Part shown: piece after piece, positions 7,868 to 14,667 of the stretch
Layout: each line of letters starts with the position of its first letter
Numbering within the stretch: position 1 is the stretch's first letter
From: Mycolicibacterium sp. P9-22
Lineage (GTDB): Bacteria > Actinomycetota > Actinomycetes > Mycobacteriales > Mycobacteriaceae
Reading direction: 5' to 3'
DNA length: 64,000 nt
Assembly (NCBI RefSeq): GCF_008329585.1
Contig: NZ_NPKP01000003.1
Span: forward strand, 665,988-729,987
Notes under the pieces: model-generated
Seen by the model: the letters and a program-made list of their open reading frames with translations, nothing else
Databases searched by the model: none
Told to the model about the DNA's origin: nothing
Position numbers and translations under genes: made by a program

Positions 7868-9121
7868 GTGCGGTCGGTTGAGGAGCAGCAGGCTCGAGTA
7901 GCGGCAGCTGCGGTGGCTCCCCGGCCGGTGCGGGTGGCCATCGCCGAATCCCAGGGCCTGATGTGCGCCGAAGAGGTGGTCACCGAGAGGCCGTTGCCCG
8001 GATTCGACCAGGCGGCGATCGACGGCTACGCGGTGCGCAGCGTCGATGTGCTCTCGGTGGGCGGCACCGATGACGACGGCCTCAATCGCGAGGTGAGCCT
8101 GCCGGTGGTCGGCGAGATCGAGGCCGGCGCGCGGACACCGAGCCGGTTGCAGCCACGCCAGGCCGCGCGCGTGCAGACCGGGGCGCCGATGCCGACCCTC
8201 GCCGATGCCGTGTTGCCCCTGCGCTGGACCGACGGCGGCCAGTCCCGGGTGCGGGTGCTGCGCGGTGTCCGTTCCGGTGCCTATGTGCGTCGCACCGGTG
8301 ACGATGTGCAGCCCGGGGATGTCGCGGTGCGGGCCGGCACGATCATCGGCGCCGCCCAGGTGGGTCTGCTCGCCGCGGTGGGCCGGGACAAGGTGATGGT
8401 GCATCCGCGTCCCCGGATGACGGTGCTGTCGGTGGGTGGGGAGCTGGTCGACGTGTCCCGGACCCCGGGCAATGGGCAGGTCTACGACGTCAACTCCTAT
8501 GCGCTGGCCGCGGCCGGTCGCGATGCGGGTGCCGAGGTCAACCGGGTCGGCATCGTCGACACCGACCCCGCGAAGCTGCGTGAGGTCGTCGAGGGCCAGA
8601 TCAGCCGTTCGGAAGTGGTGGTGATCGCCGGTGCGGTCGGCGGTGCGGCGGCCGAGTCGGTGCGTGCGGTGCTGTCCGAGCTCGGCGAGATGGAAGTGGT
8701 GCGCATCGCCATGCATCCCGGGTCGGTGCAGGGCTTCGGGCAACTGGGCCGCGACGGAGTTCCGGTGTTCCTGCTGCCCGCCAACCCGGTCAGCGCGCTG
8801 GTGGTCTTCGAGGTGATGGTGCGACCGCTCATCCGGATGTCGCTGGGCAAGCGTGCGCCGATGCGCCGGGTGATCCAGGCCCGCACGCTGGCCCCGATCA
8901 CCTCGGTGGCGGGCCGCAAGGGTTTCCTGCGCGGGCAGCTCATGCGCGATCAGGACACCGGCGAATATCTGGTGCAGGCACTCGGCGGCGCGCCCGGGGC
9001 TTCCTCGCATTTGTTGGCGACACTGGCCGAGGCCAACTGCCTCGTCATCGTGCCCAGCGAAGCCGAGCAGATCCGTACCGGCGAGGTCGTCGACGTCGCG
9101 TTCCTGGCCCAACGCGGCTGA
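7868..9121 (+). CDS. glp: gephyrin-like molybdotransferase Glp (MoeA family)
   Basis: 417 aa. MoeA-fold enzyme with GFDQAAIDGYAV near residue 50, the molybdopterin-binding MoCF domain in the middle (SVGGELVDV) and a C-terminal domain IV. MoeA enzymes insert molybdate into adenylated molybdopterin. In Corynebacteriales the Glp branch, encoded next to glpR, has been described as an FtsZ-binding division factor. The glpR-type gene lies just downstream (9989), so Glp is preferred over a plain biosynthetic MoeA. The GTG at 7868 starts MRSVEEQQ. GNAT gene 9126 follows after 4 bp. Confidence 0.88.
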   Translation: MRSVEEQQARVAAAAVAPRPVRVAIAESQGLMCAEEVVTERPLPGFDQAAIDGYAVRSVDVLSVGGTDDDGLNREVSLPVVGEIEAGARTPSRLQPRQAARVQTGAPMPTLADAVLPLRWTDGGQSRVRVLRGVRSGAYVRRTGDDVQPGDVAVRAGTIIGAAQVGLLAAVGRDKVMVHPRPRMTVLSVGGELVDVSRTPGNGQVYDVNSYALAAAGRDAGAEVNRVGIVDTDPAKLREVVEGQISRSEVVVIAGAVGGAAAESVRAVLSELGEMEVVRIAMHPGSVQGFGQLGRDGVPVFLLPANPVSALVVFEVMVRPLIRMSLGKRAPMRRVIQARTLAPITSVAGRKGFLRGQLMRDQDTGEYLVQALGGAPGASSHLLATLAEANCLVIVPSEAEQIRTGEVVDVAFLAQRG

Positions 9122-9125
9122 AGAC

Positions 9126-9779
9126 GTGAATCGCTGGCGTACCAGTCCGGCTCACCCCGGTTGGCCGGTCCCGGTGGGACCCATCCGGGTCCCGGCAGGC
9201 ATGGTGGGCCTGCGGCCGGTGCGGCTGCGCGACGGTACCCAGTGGAGCAGGTTGCGGCTGGCCGATCGCGCGCACCTGGAACCCTGGGAGCCCAGCTCCG
9301 AGGCGAGTTGGGAAATGCGGCATGCGCTTTCGTCGTGGCCGGCGGTGTGTTCGGGGCTGCGGGGCGAGGCGCGCCGGGGGCGGATGCTGCCGTTCGTCAT
9401 CGAACTCGACGGGCAGTTCGCCGGGCAGATCACCATCGGCAATGTCACGCACGGCGCGTTGCGCTCGGCGTGGATCGGCTACTGGGTCACCAAGGAGTTC
9501 ACCGGTGGGGGAGTGGCGACGGCGGCGCTGGCGCTGGGGCTCGACCACGCCTTCGGGCCGGTGCTGCTGCACCGGGTGGAGGCCACGGTGCGCCCCGAGA
9601 ACGCGGCGAGCCGGGCGGTGCTTGCCAGGGCCGGGTTTCGGGAGGAAGGCCTGCTCAAGCGGTATCTCGATGTCGACGGCGCCTGGCGTGACCACCTGCT
9701 GGTGGCCATCACGGTCGAGGAGGTCGAGGGCTCGGTGGCCTCCCGGCTGGTGCGCTCGGGTCGGGCCAGCTGGACGTGA
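9126..9779 (+). CDS. rimJ: GNAT acetyltransferase, RimJ/RimL-like
   Basis: 217 aa. A GNAT fold with an RLRDGTQWSRLR-type start, the acetyl-CoA pyrophosphate loop region WVTKEFTGGGVATAAL, and VEATVRPENAASRAVLARAGF, the classic RimJ/RimL segment. These enzymes N-acetylate ribosomal proteins or small substrates. It is 4 bp downstream of glp and matches Rv0995 in order. The substrate cannot be read from sequence. Confidence 0.87.
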   Translation: MNRWRTSPAHPGWPVPVGPIRVPAGMVGLRPVRLRDGTQWSRLRLADRAHLEPWEPSSEASWEMRHALSSWPAVCSGLRGEARRGRMLPFVIELDGQFAGQITIGNVTHGALRSAWIGYWVTKEFTGGGVATAALALGLDHAFGPVLLHRVEATVRPENAASRAVLARAGFREEGLLKRYLDVDGAWRDHLLVAITVEEVEGSVASRLVRSGRASWT

Positions 9780-9988
9780 ACCTGTGTGCGCGAAACTCGC
9801 GTACCGGTTGTCAGCGCGTCGCAAATGCCGCAATTTCGCGCGTCTCGGCGCGATCAATTGTTACTCGTGTGACTTATGTGGCTAATGGTGCTTGTATCCA
9901 GTGAATTACAGGTGTGTAATTGACCTCGGCGCGCCGCCTACGGATGCGCTGGTCACGGACCTAGCCTGAAGGGGAAAGGAAAGGCGTC

Positions 9989-11047
9989 ATGCCAAGCATC
10001 CCCCAATCACTGTTGTGGATCTCCCTCGTCGTGCTGTGGCTCTTCGTGTTGGTGCCGATGCTGGTGAGTAAACGCGACAATGTCCGGCGCACAAGCGATG
10101 TCGCGCTGGCGACCCGCGTGCTCAATTCCGGGCGCAATGCCCGGCTGCGGCGTCCTCGCGCGTCGGCCGGCCACAACAGCGACCCGCACTGGCAGCCGGC
10201 CGCCGAGTACGAGGCGGAGTACGCCGACGATCCCGACGACGAACGGGCCGACGAGTCGCGTCGTCGTGCCGTGGTGCTGGCGGCCGCCGCCGAAGAGCCG
10301 GCGGAATCGCCGTACCTCGACGTCGATGTCGTCGACGAGGATTCCGGCGCCCTGCCGCTCGGTGAGTCGTTCTGCGCGGAGCAGGCCGGACCGCAGACCG
10401 AAGAGCTGACGCTGGACTTCGAGGGTCCGGAGCCCGAGACGGCCCCGCAGCCGGTGGCCGAGACCGTCGAAGAAAACGCCGAAGCGCAGGAGCCGATCAC
10501 CGAAGAGGACCTCACCGAAGACGACCTCACCGAAGACGATTACGAGTACGTCGAGGATTCGTCGGGCCTGGAGGCCGAGGCCGAGGACGAGCCCGCGTTG
10601 GCCGCGTCGATGACCTCGGCGCGGCGCAACCGCTACGAGTCCAAGACCGCCCAGGCCGTGAGTGCGCGCAAGTACGCCTTCCGCAAGAAGGTCCTGCTGA
10701 CGATGTCGGTGCTGCTGGTGCTCTCTGCGGTGCTGGCCGCGGTGCTGTCGCCCGGGCTGTGGTGGGCGGTCGGCTCGGTGGCCACCGTGACCGTGCTGTA
10801 CCTGGGCTATCTGCGGCGTCAGACCCGCATCGAGGAGCAGGTGCGGCGCCGGCGCGCGCAACGGATGATGCGCTCGCGGCTGGGCGTCGAGAACACCGAG
10901 GACGGCGAGTTCGACGTGGTGCCGTCGCGGCTGCGCCGCCCGGGGGCCGCCGTGCTGGAGATCGACGACGAGGACCCGGCCTTCGAACACCTGGAACACG
11001 CCCGGTTCGCCCGCGAGTACGACCTGCCGCGGGCGGCAGGGCAGTAG
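9989..11047 (+). CDS. glpR: Glp membrane receptor GlpR / SepX-like division protein
   Basis: 352 aa. One N-terminal TM (PSIPQSLLWISLVVLWLFVL, about residues 3-26), then a basic motif and a long acidic, disordered stretch (about 60-215) with a tandem EEDLTEDDLTEDD. Two further TM segments follow (about 233-275) before a basic cytoplasmic tail. This topology and the position after glp and the GNAT gene fit the actinobacterial GlpR/SepX family, which anchors Glp at the septum. A GGAAAGGA Shine-Dalgarno precedes ATG 9989. The 209-bp gap upstream suggests its own promoter. Confidence 0.8.
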   Translation: MPSIPQSLLWISLVVLWLFVLVPMLVSKRDNVRRTSDVALATRVLNSGRNARLRRPRASAGHNSDPHWQPAAEYEAEYADDPDDERADESRRRAVVLAAAAEEPAESPYLDVDVVDEDSGALPLGESFCAEQAGPQTEELTLDFEGPEPETAPQPVAETVEENAEAQEPITEEDLTEDDLTEDDYEYVEDSSGLEAEAEDEPALAASMTSARRNRYESKTAQAVSARKYAFRKKVLLTMSVLLVLSAVLAAVLSPGLWWAVGSVATVTVLYLGYLRRQTRIEEQVRRRRAQRMMRSRLGVENTEDGEFDVVPSRLRRPGAAVLEIDDEDPAFEHLEHARFAREYDLPRAAGQ

Positions 11048-11097
11048 CCACCGGTTTCGGCCGCCGCAGGTGTTCCTGGTAGCCTGCTATCGGTCAA

Positions 11098-11170
11098 GGG
11101 GCTATAGCGCAGTTGGTAGCGCGTCTCGTTCGCATCGAGAAGGTCAGGGGTTCGATTCCCCTTAGCTCCA
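11098..11170 (+). tRNA. tRNA-Ala (anticodon CGC)
   Basis: 73-nt cloverleaf. Acceptor GGGGCTA pairs with TAGCTCC (one G-U), the anticodon stem is TCTCG/CGAGA with loop TTCGCAT giving anticodon CGC, and the T arm carries GGTTCGATTCC. No encoded CCA. The 3' half (from 11123) is duplicated at 19586, marking this gene as the integration site of the island that follows. Confidence 0.96.
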
Positions 11171-11180
11171 CAGAGTTTGA
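11123..11180 (+). repeat. attL, 58-bp direct repeat within tRNA-Ala
   Basis: Identical over 58 bp to 19586-19643. It starts in the anticodon stem and runs 10 bp past the discriminator base. The bases immediately outside differ (C versus T on the left, G versus A on the right), which defines the limits of the repeat. Confidence 0.96.
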
Positions 11181-11213
11181 GCAGGTCAGAGTGTCTTGCG
11201 ATGAGCGGGGTTG

Positions 11214-12425
11214 TCAGCCCGTCCGCAGTGCGTCCGCAGTGGCTTTGATGGCGGCATCAAGTCGGTCCGCAACTTCGTCCAAGTCCTCATCGAACAGGTC
11301 GGCGTAGATGTCCAAGGTCATCGACGCCTTAGCGTGGCCCAGCATTCGTTGCACGGCCTTCACGTTGGCCCGCTCGCTGACGGCCAGGCTCGCTGCGGTG
11401 TGACGGAGGTCGTGGGGAGTGATGGTGGGGAACGCGTCGTCTGCCGACTGGCACCTGAGCACGGCGGGACGGAAGACGCGGGAACGCCAGTTGGAGTTTC
11501 GGAGCACACCGCCGCGCTGGTCGGTGAACACCAGCGCGTCGCGATCCTTCGCAACCATGAGCGCGGCAAGGTCCTCGCCGAGTGCAGCGGGGAACGGTAC
11601 CGACCGGCGTTCCCAAGCCTTGGGCGTGCTCCACTGCAATCCTCCGGCCTCGGTCACAGACCGTGACACGTTGACGCGGCGGCGCAACATGTCGAAGTCC
11701 ATCACGCGCAGCGCGGCCATCTCGCCCCAGCGCAGGCCGGTATAGGCGAGGAAGCGGACCACGATGGCGTCTCGGTCCACGCTGGCGGCCAGCGCGGCGA
11801 CCTGGGCGTGGGTCAGGTAGCCGCGATCTGCGTGGGCACGTTTGGGGAGCTTGACCCCATCGCATGGGTTGCGTGCCAGCCGGCTGTCTTCGACTGCCGA
11901 TCCAAGAACCTGACGTAGAACACCGAAGGCATTTTCGACCGTTGTCGGCCCAGCGCCATCAGCCACCATCGAAGCGACCCACAAGCGGATGGCCGATGTA
12001 CGAACCTCGGCGATGGGGTGCTTGCCCCACTGCGGTTCGACATGACGGTTCCACGAACTTCTGCGTGTCGCGGCGGTCTTGGCCGAGATGTGGGACTGCG
12101 CAACGAACCACGCCTCATAAACCGCTGAGACGGTGACTCGTCCGGCTGCGGGTTCCACGTATGTGCCGGTAGCGAGCTTGGTGGTTATCTCAGTGTCGAG
12201 CCACTTCTGAGCGTCGGCTTTACGGGCAAAGCTGCGCGAGCCTTCACGCCCCTCGTCATCGACATACCTTGCCCGCCAACGGCTGTCCTTGTTCTTGCCG
12301 TAGTTGGAGCTATGCACCCGTTGGACGTTCCCGTCCTTGTCCCGGACCTTCTTGGTCCAGCGGTCTTCGACGCCTGCCCGGCGATTACGCTTCTGTGTCA
12401 CCGGATTCAGCCTTTGCGTCGTCAT
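11214..12425 (-). CDS. int: tyrosine-type site-specific integrase
   Basis: 403 aa. An N-terminal arm-binding AP2-like domain (RWRARYVDDEGREGSRSFARKADAQKWLD) and a SAM-like core-binding domain precede the catalytic domain. Catalytic boxes are visible: Arg in YTGLRWGEMAALR, HDLRHTAASL, LGHAKASMTLDIYADL with the nucleophilic Tyr. Its 3' end abuts attL, as usual for tRNA-targeting integrases. The ATG at 12425 overlaps the end of the XRE gene by 41 bp; a GTG at 12401 is an alternative start. It integrates and, with an excision factor, excises this island. Confidence 0.95.
   Translation of the reverse strand: MTTQRLNPVTQKRNRRAGVEDRWTKKVRDKDGNVQRVHSSNYGKNKDSRWRARYVDDEGREGSRSFARKADAQKWLDTEITTKLATGTYVEPAAGRVTVSAVYEAWFVAQSHISAKTAATRRSSWNRHVEPQWGKHPIAEVRTSAIRLWVASMVADGAGPTTVENAFGVLRQVLGSAVEDSRLARNPCDGVKLPKRAHADRGYLTHAQVAALAASVDRDAIVVRFLAYTGLRWGEMAALRVMDFDMLRRRVNVSRSVTEAGGLQWSTPKAWERRSVPFPAALGEDLAALMVAKDRDALVFTDQRGGVLRNSNWRSRVFRPAVLRCQSADDAFPTITPHDLRHTAASLAVSERANVKAVQRMLGHAKASMTLDIYADLFDEDLDEVADRLDAAIKATADALRTG
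11221..11240 (+). promoter_or_regulatory. putative integrase arm-type sites near attL
   Basis: GTCCGCAGT occurs twice (11221-11229, 11232-11240), with starts 11 bp apart. The same pair with the same 11-bp spacing lies near attR (19468, 19479). Paired short repeats flanking the core on both sides are what tyrosine integrases use as arm sites. This copy overlaps the 3' end of the integrase gene. Confidence 0.6.
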
Positions 12426-12966
12426 TGTTGATTCGCTTCTCAGCCCGCAGCGCGGCCTCGTTGATCATGTTTGCGAGTTGAAACACCGTCGCTTGCTGTT
12501 CGATATAGAACTTCGCGCTGGTCTCCATCATTTCCTTTGTCTCTTCCAGTGCTTTCTCGGCGGTTGTCAGCGTCTCGTGCATTTGCTGCAACGACCACGG
12601 TTGCTGCTCAGGAGGCGGTCCCATGAACACGGCCAAGGGTGGAACGCGGAATATCGTCGCTATTGCCGCCGCCTCGGCTACACGGAGCGGTCGGCTACCC
12701 CGTTCAATCTTCGCGACGGTGGTTTGGTGCATGTCGAACCCATGGCGGCGAAGGCGTTGCGCCAGTTCGTCCTGCGACCAGTTGCGCTTGCGCCGCCATT
12801 GGCGAACCTTGTCGCCGAAGTTCCGCTCCCAGAACTCGTACGGTTGCCGCCTGGCTGCAAGGTCCTCTGGCGTCTGCTCGGCCAACTCTTGGTCGAGCAT
12901 CTGCTGCATCATCTCGGCCATCTCGCGGTCGTGGTCGGCTCTTGAATCCCTATCTCCACCTGGCAT
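12385..12966 (-). CDS. XRE-family repressor of the island
   Basis: 193 aa from ATG 12966; a GTG at 12984 adds six residues. A central HTH_3 domain (KVRQWRRKRNWSQDELAQRL ... TTVAKIERGSRPL) is preceded by an acidic N-terminus and followed by a Glu-rich, probably coiled-coil C-terminus that may dimerise. It is transcribed with int and divergently from the 13075 operon. Two copies of a palindrome GCTTG-N5-CAAGC lie between the two operons and are likely its operators. No peptidase domain is seen, so CI-type self-cleavage is not expected. Confidence 0.85.
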   Translation of the reverse strand: MPGGDRDSRADHDREMAEMMQQMLDQELAEQTPEDLAARRQPYEFWERNFGDKVRQWRRKRNWSQDELAQRLRRHGFDMHQTTVAKIERGSRPLRVAEAAAIATIFRVPPLAVFMGPPPEQQPWSLQQMHETLTTAEKALEETKEMMETSAKFYIEQQATVFQLANMINEAALRAEKRINNDDAKAESGDTEA

Positions 12967-12988
12967 GATGGAAGCGTATGCCACAAAA

Positions 12989-13003
12989 GCTTGCGAATCA
13001 AGC
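12989..13003. promoter_or_regulatory. putative repressor operator O1
   Basis: GCTTG-CGAAT-CAAGC, a perfect 5-bp inverted repeat followed by GTA, in the XRE / MerR-like intergenic region. The same palindrome plus GTA recurs 47 bp downstream. Confidence 0.7.
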
Positions 13004-13035
13004 GTAGGTAGAATGGACTATGCTATGGTTTGGGG

Positions 13036-13050
13036 GCTTGAAGGTCAAGC
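13036..13050. promoter_or_regulatory. putative repressor operator O2
   Basis: GCTTG-AAGGT-CAAGC followed by GTA, matching O1 in both half-sites. It lies about 25 bp before the GTG of the plus-strand operon, so bound repressor could block its transcription. A half-site-like AAGCGTA also occurs at 12972-12978, at the start of the XRE gene. Confidence 0.7.
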
Positions 13051-13074
13051 GTATGAGGAATATGGAAGATCGAC

Positions 13075-13287
13075 GTGGTTACAAGTATCAAGACTGATCT
13101 GATGACAACTGCCGAGGTTGGGGTGGAGTTCGGCATCCCCGCAGGTACGTTGCGGTACTACCGTGCGAGTGGAGTGGGTCCGGCATCGTTTCGCCTGGCC
13201 GGGCGGGTCCGCTACCGCCGCTCCGAGGTGTTGGCGTGGATCGACGCGCAGGAGCGGTCGACCCGGCGCGGCGGTGTCGCGGTATGA
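13075..13287 (+). CDS. MerR-like / excisionase-type HTH protein
   Basis: 70 aa. A winged-helix DNA-binding domain (TTAEVGVEFGIPAGTLRYYRASG ... GRVRYRRSEVLAWID) of the HTH_17/excisionase class, with no effector domain. Such proteins act as Xis directionality factors or activators in integrative elements. GTG 13075 has GGAAG 7 bp upstream; an internal ATG at 13102 is possible. It starts a three-gene operon and overlaps the next start by 4 bp (ATGA). Whether it is Xis or a regulator cannot be decided here. Confidence 0.82.
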   Translation: MVTSIKTDLMTTAEVGVEFGIPAGTLRYYRASGVGPASFRLAGRVRYRRSEVLAWIDAQERSTRRGGVAV

Positions 13288-13631
13288 ATCGCGCGGGGGG
13301 TAGTCGCCTGCCGGAGTCGGTGCGGCAAGCTCAGCGGTGGGATGCCGTCAAGCTGTGTTACGTGGACGCAGGGCTGTGTGACCGCTGCGCCGCGCAGGCG
13401 GCGTGGGGTCACCAGGACAACGCGACGGGTTGGGACGGCCTCCGCTCACCGTGCGCTGTTTGCTTGCCAGTCGTGTCGGGTCTGCCGATGCCGACGACCA
13501 ACCTGGACTGGCGGCGGTTTGAGCGCCCGCAGGATCACGCCAGGCGCAAGCCCGGTGTTCAGACAGCCTCAAAAGCCGTGGAGGCTAGCGGATCGGCGCA
13601 CAGCGCCGCGAAAGGGAAGGTGGCGTCGTGA
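13284..13631 (+). CDS. small Cys-containing protein, possible zinc finger, unknown
   Basis: 115 aa. Cysteine pairs in LCYVDAGLCDRCAAQ and SPCAVC, with a nearby GH, suggest a small zinc-binding module at about residues 29-63. The C-terminal 45 residues are basic and low in complexity. It is translationally coupled on both sides: ATGA with the HTH gene, GTGA with the ATPase gene. Small proteins in this position in actinobacterial elements often accompany replication ATPases, but I do not recognise a named family. Confidence 0.7.
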   Translation: MNRAGGSRLPESVRQAQRWDAVKLCYVDAGLCDRCAAQAAWGHQDNATGWDGLRSPCAVCLPVVSGLPMPTTNLDWRRFERPQDHARRKPGVQTASKAVEASGSAHSAAKGKVAS

Positions 13632-14548
13632 ACTTCGGGACGCATGTGGATGCGGGGTTTGAGCCGCTCGACTGGTCGGGTCTCGACGACCTTGAGCCGG
13701 CGACCCCGGTCATCCCCGGCCTGCTCAACGAGGGGGAGTCTGGTGCCCTCATCGGGCAGGCGGAGTGTGGCAAATCGCTGCTCATGCTTGAGGTGGCGGT
13801 CTCACTCGCGCTTGGCAAGCCGGTTCTTGGACAGCCCGCGATGGAGCCAATGCCGGTTATGTACATCGACATGGAGAATCCCGTGGTCGAAGTGAAGGAG
13901 CGCGTTCATCGGATGGGGTTGTCCTTGTCCGACATCGGATCGTCCCTCCTGCGCTACTTCTCGTTCCCCGACCTGCCGCCACTGGATACCAGCGCGGGCG
14001 GGCAGAAGCTGGCACTCGCATGCCAGCGGTTCGAGCCGAAGTTGATCGTGTTGGACACCATCTCGCGCATGGTTGAGGGCAAGGAAGATAGCGCGGACAC
14101 CTGGCAGAACATGTACGTGCACACCATGGTTCCGCTTCGGAGGCAGAACCGTGCCGTACTTCGTCTGGATCACCAGGGGCATGATTCGAGCAGGGGTGCG
14201 CGTGGATCGTCTGCGAAGCGGGACGATGTGGACGTCGCCTGGATCATGAAACGGGAGGGGTCCAAGGTGACGCTTTCTCGCCACAAGGGGCGGAGCCTGG
14301 CGCACCCCGATGACGTTGTGCTGGTTCGTCATGCGGCTCCAACCTGCCATTTGCCGGTTGTTGCTGGGGGGCGGGTTGACGAGTGCGTTGACGCGCTTAA
14401 TCACCTGCACGTCCCGCTCGATTGGACGCGCGACGAGGCCGGGGCCGAACTTCGTGCAAACAATTACAGGTACGGCAACGATGTTGTGGGAGCGGCACTG
14501 CGGATGCGTCGCACCGCGAACTCCGCCGCTTGTGCGTCACCGCCGTAG
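13628..14548 (+). CDS. RepA-like AAA/RecA-fold ATPase
   Basis: 306 aa. Walker A GQAECGKS at 43-50, a beta-strand MYIDMEN near 78-84, Walker B LIVLDTI at 139-145, and the conserved DHQGHDSSRGARGSSAKRDD segment typical of AAA_25/RepA plasmid and phage ATPases. The C-terminal 60 residues look like a winged helix (DECVDALNHLHVPLDWTRDE). RepA-type hexamers act as replicative helicases of plasmids. It starts at a GTG overlapping the previous stop. A structured, hairpin-rich stretch follows immediately. Confidence 0.85.
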   Translation: MNFGTHVDAGFEPLDWSGLDDLEPATPVIPGLLNEGESGALIGQAECGKSLLMLEVAVSLALGKPVLGQPAMEPMPVMYIDMENPVVEVKERVHRMGLSLSDIGSSLLRYFSFPDLPPLDTSAGGQKLALACQRFEPKLIVLDTISRMVEGKEDSADTWQNMYVHTMVPLRRQNRAVLRLDHQGHDSSRGARGSSAKRDDVDVAWIMKREGSKVTLSRHKGRSLAHPDDVVLVRHAAPTCHLPVVAGGRVDECVDALNHLHVPLDWTRDEAGAELRANNYRYGNDVVGAALRMRRTANSAACASPP

Positions 14549-14560
14549 GAATTGGCGCAG

Positions 14561-14665
14561 GATCACTCCGTCCCCGTCCGGCCAACGCCGCCCCCCTTAT
14601 AGGGGGTGGGGTTGCGGACGGACGAGACGACACGTCTCAGTGTCGGCGGGCGGGGGAGAGTGATC
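14561..14665. repeat. nested inverted repeats after the RepA-like gene (origin or terminator candidate)
   Basis: Outer arms GATCACTC (14561-14568) and GAGTGATC (14658-14665). Middle arms CCGTCCGGCCAAC (14574-14586) and GTTGCGGACGG (14611-14621), imperfect. Inner hairpin CCCCC-TTATA-GGGGG (14592-14606). A further perfect hairpin GAGACG-ACA-CGTCTC sits at 14624-14638. The stretch lies between two convergent genes, so a bidirectional terminator is possible, but the nesting also fits a replication or nicking site. Confidence 0.6.
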
Positions 14666-14667
14666 GG

